From contig NZ_OX267715.1 in NCBI RefSeq assembly GCF_946151075.1, positions 1,465,881-1,529,880 of the forward strand: 64,000 nt of DNA, written 5' to 3'. A program made the position numbers and the translations under genes. This stretch comes from Neobacillus sp. Marseille-Q6967. GTDB taxonomy: Bacteria > Bacillota > Bacilli > Bacillales > Cytobacillaceae. Below, piece after piece: positions 41,550 to 50,512 of the stretch. The first letter of the stretch is position 1. Each line of letters starts with the position of its first letter. Under the pieces are notes generated by a model. It was not told where the DNA came from and did not search any database. It worked only from the letters and a program-made list of their open reading frames with translations.

Positions 41550-43919
41550 CTATTTTTTGTACTTTGCTGTCCGTTCGTCCTGGATGACACCGTCCCAATC
41601 TAACCCAAATGCAAAATCGTATGCATTACCTTCAGAATCTATGTGCACATGCATATCATGTGGTACGTCCTCAAACTGTTCTTCTACTGTCTTCATGTCA
41701 GCAGGCATTTGGATTGGAAGAAGGCCTGATGGTTCAGACTTGCCTATCAATATATCCAGTACAGCCTGATCCTGGACGTCAAATCCGGCAACAATGCCGT
41801 CTACAGCTTGTTCAAACTCTTTAAATACCATTGGATTTTTCACATTAACTGACACAATAACTGGTTTATTGCCCATTTGTTCTTTTGTTTCCAAAACCAT
41901 ATTCAGTTCTTTTGTATTGGTAGCGATTACAGTTTTTCCTTTGTAGGACCGATTAAGAACATCGCGAAGATCCCCTGTGATACTTTGTTCTCTGGCATGT
42001 TCTGCTGTGTATGCTCCGTATTGCAATGTCATCGGAACATAGCCGTTGCCTCCCGCCGCTGCATCCGCTTTGCTGTAGCCAGCGCCAGTTTGTGGGCTGT
42101 CGATGAACGCGATCGCAAAATCTGCTTCTGCAGGTGTATCGGTTACATTAAAGTATTGTTTTACAATGTTTATATTGGTTGGATAAGTGCCATCCGCCTT
42201 CTTTGGAACATACACCGTTTTCCCCTTTTGGAGTGGAAGCACGTTATTCTTATTTTTTAACATAACAATAGACTTAAGCTGTGCTTCATAGCCTTTCTTC
42301 ATAAACTCTGGATTCCCTACCGTTTCCTTGGTCCCTTCAGTATCTAAATAAGGATTTTCAAATAATCCGGCGTTGAAAATGTTCTTAAGAAGCCTTACAG
42401 CAGATTCTTCAAAACGTTTACGCATGAATTCTTCCCCATGCTCTGCCACACCGATTTGATAGGCTTCAATAATTGGGCCGGCTTCATTGTTGCCTCCGAA
42501 CTGGTCAACTCCAGACATAAGAACCTTATAATGGCGTTCTGCAACCGTTAAGTGTTCAACACCCCATGGCCGGCCGGCAAAAATATCCACACTGGCTGGC
42601 TCATCAGCTGTAATTCCCCAATCGGTTGTAACAACACCGTCATAGCCGTACTTTTCACGCAATAAATCATTAATGATATATTTGCTGTAAGAATTCCCGA
42701 CATTTTCTCCGTAAACAGGGTCCTGATCATAAGAGATCGTATAATACGGCATGACGGCGGAAGCTTTTTTAGTTGGCCCATTCAGTTTAAAAGCACCCTC
42801 AGTAAATGGAATTAAGTGCTCTGCAAAATTATTGCCAGGGTAGACAGCGTATTTTCCATAACCATAATGGGCGTCCCGACCGCCTTCACCAGATCCGCCG
42901 CCTGGCCAATGCTTAACCATTGCGTTTACACTGCTGAAGCCCCATCCGTCTTCGATTTCATCACTTCCTGTGGAAGTCTGGAAACCATCAACATACGCAC
43001 GGGCCATATCGGCAGAAAGAAGTGAATCCTCCCCAAATGTTCCGCTCACCCGGCTCCAGCGGGGGTCGGTCGCCATATCAACTTGTGGGGAGAGTGCTGT
43101 TGTAATTCCAAGGGCACGATATTCTTCACCAGCAATATCCCCAAACTCTTCGGTTATATCAGGATTAAAAGTCGCTGCAAGACCCAGGGTGGATGGCCAT
43201 CTGGATATCGCTCCTCCCGAACCCTCGTTATATTCAACGCTGGCATCGGATGCATGGCGTGGATCAGAGCTATTATTTGCTGGAATACCGAGTCCAAGTC
43301 CCTCCACATATGCTTGTACATTATTGTTCCATTTTGCTGCTGTTTCAGGGGACTGAACAGAGGTGATCAATACATGTCTCAAATTATCCTTCGTCAGGAA
43401 CTCTTTTTGCTGATCAGTCAGATCCCATGGATTTGCACCGCTCTGTGACAATGGTTTTCCGTTATATGTACCGGCACGTGAACCGCTTTCTGCCGCTGGA
43501 ATGGTTTGGTGCTTGCTGTATAGCATGAGGCCGGCAATTTCGTCAATAGACATCTTTGAAGCCAAATCTTTTGCACGTTCATCGATTGCCAGGCGCCAAT
43601 CCTCATATTTATCGAGCTTTTTGTTTTTATTTAAATCTTTAAAGGCATATCCGGCATTAATGACAATCCCTACTCCTGAGTTTGCCGAATACCCCAATGT
43701 TGCTCCATCGCGGTTTTTCACATAGTGAATGTCGCCTGAAACTGTTTCTGTCCACTTTCTGCCATTGTCCTTAGTCAAACCTTGTCCAACCCCGTTGTTC
43801 TTGGGATCCGCGCTGCTGGCTAAAGCATTGGTGTAATTTAGCCCGCTTAGGAGTACACCTGATGCAAGTGCCAAAGTTAAAAGCTTTTTCTTTCTCCTTT
43901 TTTTCAGTTGTTTTAACAT
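41550..43919 (-). CDS. Secreted glycoside hydrolase family 3 (beta-glucosidase-like)
   Basis: About 789 aa. A basic signal peptide (LKQLKKRRKKKLLTLALASGVLLSG) predicts export. GH3 N-domain: SPQVDMATDPRWSR, VKHWPGGGSGEGGRD, and the nucleophile Asp in VTTDWGIT; the C-terminal domain begins near GNPEFMKKGYEAQLKSIVMLKN. Acts outside the cell on beta-glucosides or related exo-substrates. ATG at 43917-43919 with GGGGCGGTAAC. A cre-like site lies upstream, so CcpA control is likely. Confidence 0.9.
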   Translation of the reverse strand: MLKQLKKRRKKKLLTLALASGVLLSGLNYTNALASSADPKNNGVGQGLTKDNGRKWTETVSGDIHYVKNRDGATLGYSANSGVGIVINAGYAFKDLNKNKKLDKYEDWRLAIDERAKDLASKMSIDEIAGLMLYSKHQTIPAAESGSRAGTYNGKPLSQSGANPWDLTDQQKEFLTKDNLRHVLITSVQSPETAAKWNNNVQAYVEGLGLGIPANNSSDPRHASDASVEYNEGSGGAISRWPSTLGLAATFNPDITEEFGDIAGEEYRALGITTALSPQVDMATDPRWSRVSGTFGEDSLLSADMARAYVDGFQTSTGSDEIEDGWGFSSVNAMVKHWPGGGSGEGGRDAHYGYGKYAVYPGNNFAEHLIPFTEGAFKLNGPTKKASAVMPYYTISYDQDPVYGENVGNSYSKYIINDLLREKYGYDGVVTTDWGITADEPASVDIFAGRPWGVEHLTVAERHYKVLMSGVDQFGGNNEAGPIIEAYQIGVAEHGEEFMRKRFEESAVRLLKNIFNAGLFENPYLDTEGTKETVGNPEFMKKGYEAQLKSIVMLKNKNNVLPLQKGKTVYVPKKADGTYPTNINIVKQYFNVTDTPAEADFAIAFIDSPQTGAGYSKADAAAGGNGYVPMTLQYGAYTAEHAREQSITGDLRDVLNRSYKGKTVIATNTKELNMVLETKEQMGNKPVIVSVNVKNPMVFKEFEQAVDGIVAGFDVQDQAVLDILIGKSEPSGLLPIQMPADMKTVEEQFEDVPHDMHVHIDSEGNAYDFAFGLDWDGVIQDERTAKYKK

Positions 43920-43964
43920 GTTACCGCCCCTTTTCATCTTATTTTTTCGCCCAAATTACCATCA

Positions 43965-43978
43965 GTTAAGCGTTTACA
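43965..43978 (-). promoter_or_regulatory. cre (CcpA) site upstream of the GH3 gene
   Basis: TGTAAACGCTTAAC on the minus strand, 46 bases before the start codon; fits the cre consensus TGNAANCGNWNNC. Confidence 0.7.
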
Positions 43979-44479
43979 TTATAAATTATACAGAAATTTC
44001 AGACTAATCATTAGGCAATTAACTATCCATTCTTGTCATTAATAGCATTATTTTGTCCTAGCAGTTCATGTTTGCAACCTTCCAAATCATCATGCTGCGT
44101 AAGAGTCATTTGAAAGATTTTCTTAATCAGTATGTGAGAAAAGAACAAATAAAATTGAACTTACTATAGTTCAAATAATTAACCTAGACTGATATCACTA
44201 CGGTGCTTCCCAACATATAGTACATTATTGAAGTTATTTTGGAGGATATGCTTTTGCTTATACAAAATTCGACCTGACCAAAGAATTTAACCTCCGCGGA
44301 ATCAGTTACTGGGCACTAGGGTACCCCTATCCGTCAAACTGGACATTACTAAACGATAATTTCAATATAAGAAAAATAAGTCAATAATAGGTTAGGCATA
44401 AAAATCAGAAAAGACACATTATAGAGTAATGGATAAATGGTGGAACCTATCACAGTTGATCCATTTTTAAGTACTAAAT
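43979..44479. other. Intergenic, nothing recognised
   Basis: No convincing gene or element copy. The stretch precedes the GAGAGTAAA tandem repeat. Confidence 0.4.
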
Positions 44480-44643
44480 TGGCTATGCGAGAGTAAAGTG
44501 CTGTTATCCGAGAGTAAAATCGGCTATGTGAGAGTAAAGTGGAGTTTTCCGAGAGTAAAATCGACTATGTGAGAGTAAAATGAGTTATCCGAGAGTAAAA
44601 TTGGCTATGTGAGAGTAAAGTGCTGTTATCCGAGAGTAAAGGG
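44480..44643. repeat. Tandem repeat, GAGAGTAAA every 20-21 bp
   Basis: GAGAGTAAA occurs eight times (44489, 44510, 44530, 44551, 44571, 44591, 44611, 44632). The units alternate between ggctatgtGAGAGTAAAgt and gttatccGAGAGTAAAat, so the true period is about 41 bp, four copies. The two half-unit types suggest an origin by duplication of a compound unit. No gene spans it. Confidence 0.9.
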
Positions 44644-44824
44644 AAATAAGCATAAGTTACCATACTGGTTCACTAACATACTTTATAAAAATACAACCTT
44701 TTCATATGAAAATATAAAACACCTCTTGATAAACTTTCGCCGTTAAAGTGGAAAACAGATAATAAAGACTCTCGAAAACGCAATTAATAAGAAATATTGC
44801 CGTCGGGAATATTACGTAAACATA

Positions 44825-44865
44825 AAAATGTAGACAAATCCAATTATTTTTCGGACTTGCCTACA
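44825..44865 (-). terminator. Intrinsic terminator of the ywaF-type gene
   Basis: GTAGGCAAGTCC, loop, GGATTTGTCTAC then ATTTTT on the minus strand (two wobble pairs). Confidence 0.75.
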
Positions 44866-44904
44866 GCAAGTTTACTTAAAACGCAGCTATTTTCTAATAG
44901 CTAA

Positions 44905-45642
44905 TTATTTATCCCTCACCATCCTCTTATCATCTCTTAATTTCTTTCCCTCTTCTTTTTGTAAAATTCCCATTGGAATATATGTGATTATACACACAAT
45001 CAGCGCAACGATTTCAAGACTAATATTATACATGACCCCACTACCAAATAATGTTAATAATGTTTTGGTTTCCGAAGGGGCTGCTAAGAAGAAAAAGTTG
45101 GTGTCAAGCAGTCGATTTAATAAATAAATAGGTATCGCAATGACGTTAATGCTTAAAAAGCTCCATAAAACGGCTTTCCTAGGGACCCTGTAACCTTCAA
45201 ATAAGATAAAATACAATACTGCAAATGGGATGGCTGAATGTTTAAGGAAATATCTTATAAAACGAAAATGAGGAAATTGGTGGACAATATCGGGTGAAAT
45301 CATACTTAAAATGGGAGGAAGGAATCCCATAAAAAATAACAAATAAAACATTCTTTGGTTCTTTCTCAGGAATAAGTACAAGGCTAATAATGCACTAAGT
45401 GAACAAACGTGCAATGGAAGATCACTGACTTGCCATTGCTTGATAACGATTAAATGCACTTGTAAGGATATGTCACAAAAAAGTAAAATCGTAAATAATG
45501 ACCACTTTAAAATAGCTTTGTATTTCACAAGTTTCTGTCTGTAATAAATGAACATGAAAAATGTAGTAAAGAAGATTAATAACGTAATAACATGGGGAAG
45601 TGAAAACAACGTAAAATCCCGCATTTCTGTAGCAGAAAACAT
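44905..45642 (-). CDS. TIGR02206 family membrane protein (YwaF-like)
   Basis: 245 aa with seven hydrophobic spans; FTLFSLPHVITLLIFF opening, DLPLHVCSLSALLALYL and HFRFIRYFLKHSAIPFAVLYF are typical of TIGR02206/YwaF (TMEM164-like). The conserved His in LPLHVC is characteristic. Function unknown in bacteria. ATG with AGAGGTGAGGAAATC upstream. Divergent from the L,D-transpeptidase gene. Confidence 0.88.
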   Translation of the reverse strand: MFSATEMRDFTLFSLPHVITLLIFFTTFFMFIYYRQKLVKYKAILKWSLFTILLFCDISLQVHLIVIKQWQVSDLPLHVCSLSALLALYLFLRKNQRMFYLLFFMGFLPPILSMISPDIVHQFPHFRFIRYFLKHSAIPFAVLYFILFEGYRVPRKAVLWSFLSINVIAIPIYLLNRLLDTNFFFLAAPSETKTLLTLFGSGVMYNISLEIVALIVCIITYIPMGILQKEEGKKLRDDKRMVRDK

Positions 45643-45960
45643 GATTTCCTCACCTCTTTCTGCTTAAAAAAAGCTGTTTTCTTTATTGTATTCACTACAC
45701 AAAATACTAGTGACAGCTTGTTGATTAAGTTGCAAACAAGCTGGTCTTTTATTCAAAACTTCTTTAATGAGCATTAAAATAGGACTAAAGTTTAATAATT
45801 TTTTATTTTTAATACAAATTTTGACAATTTTCCCTCTCCAAAATTTAGTAAAATAAATTTGTAAAAAATAGACAAATAAATTCAAAAGTTTAGGAGGCAC
45901 TCATCAGTTTTAAGATTGAAAAACATTGGGATGGGTTCCAAATCTACGGAGGGGATGTTT

Positions 45961-47403
45961 ATGAGCACAGCAAAAGCAGGAATGGAGGAAATGGATAAAA
46001 AAAACGGAAGCTCATTCAAACTGCTTGCAAATCCAAAATTTATTGCCATTAGTATTTTCATTATGATTGGACTCATTCTTGGGGTAATCAGTTATTTTCA
46101 GGCAACCCAGTTTAATGCGCGTGTCATGATTAATGACATAAACGTCGGCGGGCTTAGTGCTGATCAAGCATTAAAAAAATTAAAAACATCTGAATTAAAA
46201 AATGCAGTCTATATCGGGCAGCAACAACTTTTAGATGAAAACGATACACAGATGGGTTTTACGGATAAAGACCTGACTCGTGTTAAGAAACTATTGAAAA
46301 GCCAGTGGACGTTTTTTCCATCCTCAAAGGAAAAAAAATATTCATTGATTCCGGAAGAAATGGATCAATATCGAAACCAATCATTGAAGAAACTGGTAGA
46401 AGATAAGCTACTCACCATGAACAAAAGTTTAAAACCGCCGCAGGATGCTTTCGCCCGTTTGGAGCAAGGCAAAATTGTCATCACTCCAAGTGTGGATGGA
46501 GAACAGTATGATGTGGCCAGTCTAATAAAGGATTATGAGAAGCAGAAATATAGCAGTGAAATCCATTTGAATCCTGTATACATACAGCCAAACAAAGAGG
46601 ACAGTCCGGTTGTCAAAAATCAAGAGAAAAAACTGCAGGAATTCCTTCAACAAACAGTGGACTATAAGGTTCAGGACAAAGTGTATTCTTTAAAAGCCAA
46701 CGAGCTGATCAAGAATGCCTCATTGTCAAAAGACTTACAGATTACGATTGAAGCAAGTAATATCCAGAATAAGATCGAGGAAATTAACAATACCCAATCG
46801 ACATTAAATAAAAATTTCACCTTCAAGACCCATTCAGGTTCGATCATATCGGTTAAAGGACAAGGTTTTGGCTGGGCATTAAAAGCTGAAAATGAAGCGG
46901 GACGAGTTCAGGAAGCTTTTGAAAAAGGAGAAACCTCGATTGAAGCTTCTAACCTTTATGGGAATGGATGGGATTGGACACCGATCGGCTATGAAAGAAC
47001 CACCAATAATGGCATTGGCGATACGTATGCAGAAGTATCAATTGCGGAACAGCGAATTTGGATTTATAAAAATGGAAAATTGGCTGTCACAACGCATGTA
47101 GTGACAGGGAAACGAAGCACGGGAGAAGATACACATCCGGGTGTTTGGTACATCCTTTATAAAAAATCACCTTCCATCCTAAGGGGTACTGCAGTAGGTA
47201 GAGGAAGTTATGAACAGCCGGTAAATTACTGGGCTCCGTTTACAAACGACGGCCAAGGGTTCCACGATGCCGGCTGGCGGACAAATTGGGCCAGTAATGC
47301 CTATCATACCGCAGGGTCAGCGGGCTGTGTCAACGTCCCTCCAAATGTGATGGCATCCATTTATAATAATCTCAGCCAATACGACCCAGTCATCATTTAT
47401 TAA
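45961..47403 (+). CDS. L,D-transpeptidase with peptidoglycan-binding region
   Basis: About 480 aa, type II membrane protein: short basic/acidic N-terminus, one span (FIAISIFIMIGLILGVISYF, residues about 26-46), a long extracellular region containing PG_binding_4-type repeats (INDINVGGLSADQALKKLK), and a C-terminal YkuD domain with YHTAGSAGCVNVPP (His and catalytic Cys of HxnGCxN). It makes 3-3 cross-links or anchors proteins in the wall. Start at the ATG 45961-45963 after GGAGGGGATGTTT; a longer frame from 45916 lacks a site. Confidence 0.92.
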   Translation: MSTAKAGMEEMDKKNGSSFKLLANPKFIAISIFIMIGLILGVISYFQATQFNARVMINDINVGGLSADQALKKLKTSELKNAVYIGQQQLLDENDTQMGFTDKDLTRVKKLLKSQWTFFPSSKEKKYSLIPEEMDQYRNQSLKKLVEDKLLTMNKSLKPPQDAFARLEQGKIVITPSVDGEQYDVASLIKDYEKQKYSSEIHLNPVYIQPNKEDSPVVKNQEKKLQEFLQQTVDYKVQDKVYSLKANELIKNASLSKDLQITIEASNIQNKIEEINNTQSTLNKNFTFKTHSGSIISVKGQGFGWALKAENEAGRVQEAFEKGETSIEASNLYGNGWDWTPIGYERTTNNGIGDTYAEVSIAEQRIWIYKNGKLAVTTHVVTGKRSTGEDTHPGVWYILYKKSPSILRGTAVGRGSYEQPVNYWAPFTNDGQGFHDAGWRTNWASNAYHTAGSAGCVNVPPNVMASIYNNLSQYDPVIIY

Positions 47404-47419
47404 AAAATTAACATGGATA

Positions 47420-47458
47420 GAAGCAGGGTATCGATGGATTCCCTGCTTCTTTTTTTTA
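47420..47458 (+). terminator. Intrinsic terminator of the L,D-transpeptidase gene
   Basis: GAAGCAGGG, loop, CCCTGCTTCTTTTTTTT, 17 bases after the stop. Confidence 0.92.
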
Positions 47459-47563
47459 CCATATTTCCACACACTGATCGAGTCCAATACAATGTCAAAC
47501 TTATCAAAAAAAATAAATCCAGGGGTAGTCTAGATTTTGGCAAATTTTTCTATTTAAAATCTA

Positions 47564-48463
47564 TCAAGCTTGTGTTTTCCCCTCTATATGAAAATTCATC
47601 TCAAAAATTTCTTTATCTTTGTCATGTAGCAGGTGTTCTGTATTTAAATATTTAAAAAGTTTATATTTCCTCATTATTTCAATAAATTTTCTTTTTTCAA
47701 TACGAGAAATCGTATTATAGAAAAGGATCAATAACTCTGTATTTGTAAATTGTGCTCTGACTATTTTGGCATATTGATATTTATTTTCAAAACTCATATT
47801 TTGTCGATCAATGAAGTTTAGAAGGTGGAAAATATTTTGTATGTAATGACCAATAAACATCTCATGCTCAATATACCACGCTTCATAACCTTTATTTATG
47901 AATCTATATCTAACGTTAATGGAATCTTCCGTTTCATTGTATTCCAAACTCTTTGATAGTTTAAGGTAAATCTTATGTAATACATTTCTTCCGTTTATTT
48001 CAGAATCACCATTTAAATCAAATGAAATGGAATTGACAATGTCGTGATGCAAAGAAACTAGATTAAAAAAAGTTTGTTCAAATCGTTGAATGTCAATCAT
48101 TCGATTTTGTTTCTCTAAGAGATTGGTTTGAGTTTCATAAGATAACTTCGTATGTTTTAATTCATCTTTCTGTGTAAAGTAAGTGGCTAAAATCATGATA
48201 AACGAAGCGAGACCTATAAAGGGTGCTGTTGACCCGCCTAACCAATCACCTACAGCCCCTAACTCTAGGATATTACGATGATTTACAATATTTAGAATAA
48301 AAAATGGATTAATTAGAGTTAGTATCATAAACAACAGTGAAACTCTAAAGAAAAAACCACTTAAAATCATCCCTTCTGCATTTTTAAAAAAACGTTTATG
48401 TAAAAAATAATAAAGAATGACCAATATGAAGGTGATTACTAGAAAATTCACCAGAATTACCAT
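47564..48463 (-). CDS. Putative phage abortive infection membrane protein
   Basis: 299 aa. Two N-terminal spans (VILVNFLVITFILVILYYF and LLFMILTLINPFFIL), a third near GGSTAPFIGLASFIMILATYF, then a coiled, soluble domain. GDWLGGSTAPFIGLASF, FEQTFFNLVSLHHDIV and the C-terminal YIQNIFHLLNFID region fit the putative abortive-infection family (Pfam putAbiC type). Members are thought to act in phage exclusion, but mechanism is unknown. ATG with a G-rich site (GTGGGGGACT). A lone gene. Confidence 0.75.
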   Translation of the reverse strand: MVILVNFLVITFILVILYYFLHKRFFKNAEGMILSGFFFRVSLLFMILTLINPFFILNIVNHRNILELGAVGDWLGGSTAPFIGLASFIMILATYFTQKDELKHTKLSYETQTNLLEKQNRMIDIQRFEQTFFNLVSLHHDIVNSISFDLNGDSEINGRNVLHKIYLKLSKSLEYNETEDSINVRYRFINKGYEAWYIEHEMFIGHYIQNIFHLLNFIDRQNMSFENKYQYAKIVRAQFTNTELLILFYNTISRIEKRKFIEIMRKYKLFKYLNTEHLLHDKDKEIFEMNFHIEGKTQA

Positions 48464-48537
48464 AGTCCCCCACTCACCTTTACGATTCTTTTCATAGTAA
48501 GATATTCTCTTTTAAACAAGGGTATGACAAAGGAATG

Positions 48538-48568
48538 GGCAGCAAAATTTTGAGGTATTTTGCTGCCC
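48538..48568 (-). terminator. Hairpin, likely terminator of the WG-repeat gene
   Basis: GGGCAGCAAAAT, loop, ATTTTGCTGCCC between the stop at 48622 and the next gene; its T tract is weak on the minus strand. Confidence 0.6.
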
Positions 48569-48621
48569 GCCTACTTTTATTTTGACGGTAGTTCTTTGGA
48601 GAGGTTAATCCTAATGCCGTT

Positions 48622-50355
48622 TCAGTGGAAAGATTGCCAAAATGCACCTTTTTCATTGATTAGATGCTGAATGTCTTGGTAAGGAATCCCAAATTCCGGA
48701 AAACCAAAAGCGAATGACGCAATTTCATATGGCTTAAAATAGATGACTAAATGATCTTTTGTTAAGAAAAATGGATGGTTTTCTTTTATCCCTATATACT
48801 GATCTTCGTTTATAAAGGAATCCTGATGTTGATGAATTTCCTTACCAATGATTTCACTTAAAACTTGTTTATAGTGACTCCCGGTTGTAAATAAATCTTT
48901 TAATTGATAAATTTGACCTGTTATCAAATTTATATGAACATTGATTTTACTTGGCATTCCATGGGCAGCTCCAAATGGATATTCATACCCTGTTAATTCC
49001 AGTACCAGTAAATGTTTCTGAAAAAATTGGACAGAAAAGTTACCAGAATAGCTAGAATATAACGGGCCATCTTTTGGTAAATCTTTTACCCGTGATTTAT
49101 TTCTTAAATATTGGTTTACTTTTGATTGAGCCAGTTTGTTTTCCATCCCTTGGATTTTTGGATAGTAAACCAGATAATTCTTATTAGGTCTATATTTTTC
49201 TTCGCGAATGTGAATGGGCCCTGTTAAAGGAAAAATCATGTTCTGAGTCCATACAAGATTGCCATTAAGATCATAGTAAGAATATCTTTCATCCACGATA
49301 GCTTGAATCAAATCTCCCTTCAAACTTACTGAACCAGTCCCGTTGAAAATAGGAAGGTTTTGAGCACGGGTACCTTTTTTGTTTATAAAAAAAGTTTTTA
49401 CATCTTTTGTAACGGATCCATATTCTCCTTGGTAGTCACTAACACTATCATAAATAAAATCGGTAAGAAAATTGCCGGTGGTTGTATCAGCAATAGCAAA
49501 GACAGAGCCTGTATGTGGATATTCCGGATCGATAGCTTTAGCCACAGACGCCCGATTTTCCCCTATTAAATTAATATCATCATATTTTGGCGGGATGATG
49601 AAAGCGCCTGTTTTATCGATAAGTCCATATTGGTTTTTATAATTTTCCGAAGTATTGACAATAGCTCTTCCATTTTCAAATGGCATAGCACTCGAATAGC
49701 CAGGCGGAATGACAACCTTACCTTCCTCATTAACATATCCTGATTTGTCTTGATCCGTTTTACGAAAGGAAATCAAGCCCTCACTTAAATCACCCATCTG
49801 TTCATAAGGATAGATCCTCAGTCGTTCACCATTCAAGCCGATAAGAGCAGATGTACCGTCCTTTAATCCAACAATTGCCTGACCATCTTGAAAATCGTGT
49901 GCATATTTAAATTGTGCAGGGATTACAATCTCACCATTGGAATCTAAATAGCCATAGAGGAATTCTTTTCTATTCACGAAATCCTGAAAAACGAGACGAT
50001 GTTCATGAAAGTCACCAAAATACGTAAACGAATAGGTTTGGCCTGTTAGTATTTTTCCAGTTTCATCTATTACTTTATAACCCTTGTCTTCCTCATATAC
50101 TATCGAATGGCCTTCAGAAAAAGGATAGATGGAATTATAGATTGGCGGAACCACAAAACGGCCGTGTTGGTCAATGATTCCAACATGACCCTGTAGCCAA
50201 ACAATAGCCAATCCGTTCATTTGGAATTCACTTACATCCTCATATTGAGGATAGATAACAAACTGACCTCGATTATTGATAAATCCCCATTTTATACCAT
50301 TTAATGTTTTATATGAAGCTGGAAATAAATCATTCACGTCTAAATTCTGTTCCAT
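48622..50355 (-). CDS. WG-repeat protein with DUF3298-type C-terminal domain
   Basis: 577 aa. Residues about 15-330 hold eight or so WG/KWGFI-type beta repeats (KWGFINNRGQFVIYPQYEDV, then VGIIDQHGRFVVPPIYNSI, YGLIDKTGAFIIPPKYDDI). The C-terminus (AAHGMPSKINVHINLITGQIYQLKDLF, then PYEIASFAFGFPEFGIPYQDI) is the DUF3298/RsiV-like domain. No signal peptide or membrane span is seen. Repeats suggest binding; function unknown. ATG at 50353-50355 after GGGTGATG. Confidence 0.85.
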   Translation of the reverse strand: MEQNLDVNDLFPASYKTLNGIKWGFINNRGQFVIYPQYEDVSEFQMNGLAIVWLQGHVGIIDQHGRFVVPPIYNSIYPFSEGHSIVYEEDKGYKVIDETGKILTGQTYSFTYFGDFHEHRLVFQDFVNRKEFLYGYLDSNGEIVIPAQFKYAHDFQDGQAIVGLKDGTSALIGLNGERLRIYPYEQMGDLSEGLISFRKTDQDKSGYVNEEGKVVIPPGYSSAMPFENGRAIVNTSENYKNQYGLIDKTGAFIIPPKYDDINLIGENRASVAKAIDPEYPHTGSVFAIADTTTGNFLTDFIYDSVSDYQGEYGSVTKDVKTFFINKKGTRAQNLPIFNGTGSVSLKGDLIQAIVDERYSYYDLNGNLVWTQNMIFPLTGPIHIREEKYRPNKNYLVYYPKIQGMENKLAQSKVNQYLRNKSRVKDLPKDGPLYSSYSGNFSVQFFQKHLLVLELTGYEYPFGAAHGMPSKINVHINLITGQIYQLKDLFTTGSHYKQVLSEIIGKEIHQHQDSFINEDQYIGIKENHPFFLTKDHLVIYFKPYEIASFAFGFPEFGIPYQDIQHLINEKGAFWQSFH

Positions 50356-50452
50356 GTACACATCACCCGTTTTACCATTTCCAATATCTTATGGAGTGAT
50401 TTAAGAATAAGTGATTTGAAGAGACGGAAAATTGCTTATACCTGGCACTAAC

Positions 50453-50485
50453 AAAAAAGCCGTTCCCGACTGGAACGACTTTTTT
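50453..50485 (-). terminator. Intrinsic terminator of the monooxygenase-esterase gene
   Basis: AAAAAAGCCGTTCC, loop, GGAACGACTTTTTT; T tracts on both sides. Confidence 0.88.
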
Positions 50486-50512
50486 GAGTCACATCCTAAA
50501 CCCAAACTCTAT

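Noticed and set aside
45664..46076. Minus-strand open frames of 64-78 aa before and inside the L,D-transpeptidase gene
   Set aside because: One covers the AT-rich divergent promoter region and the other is antisense to the membrane span of the transpeptidase; neither has a site or family.
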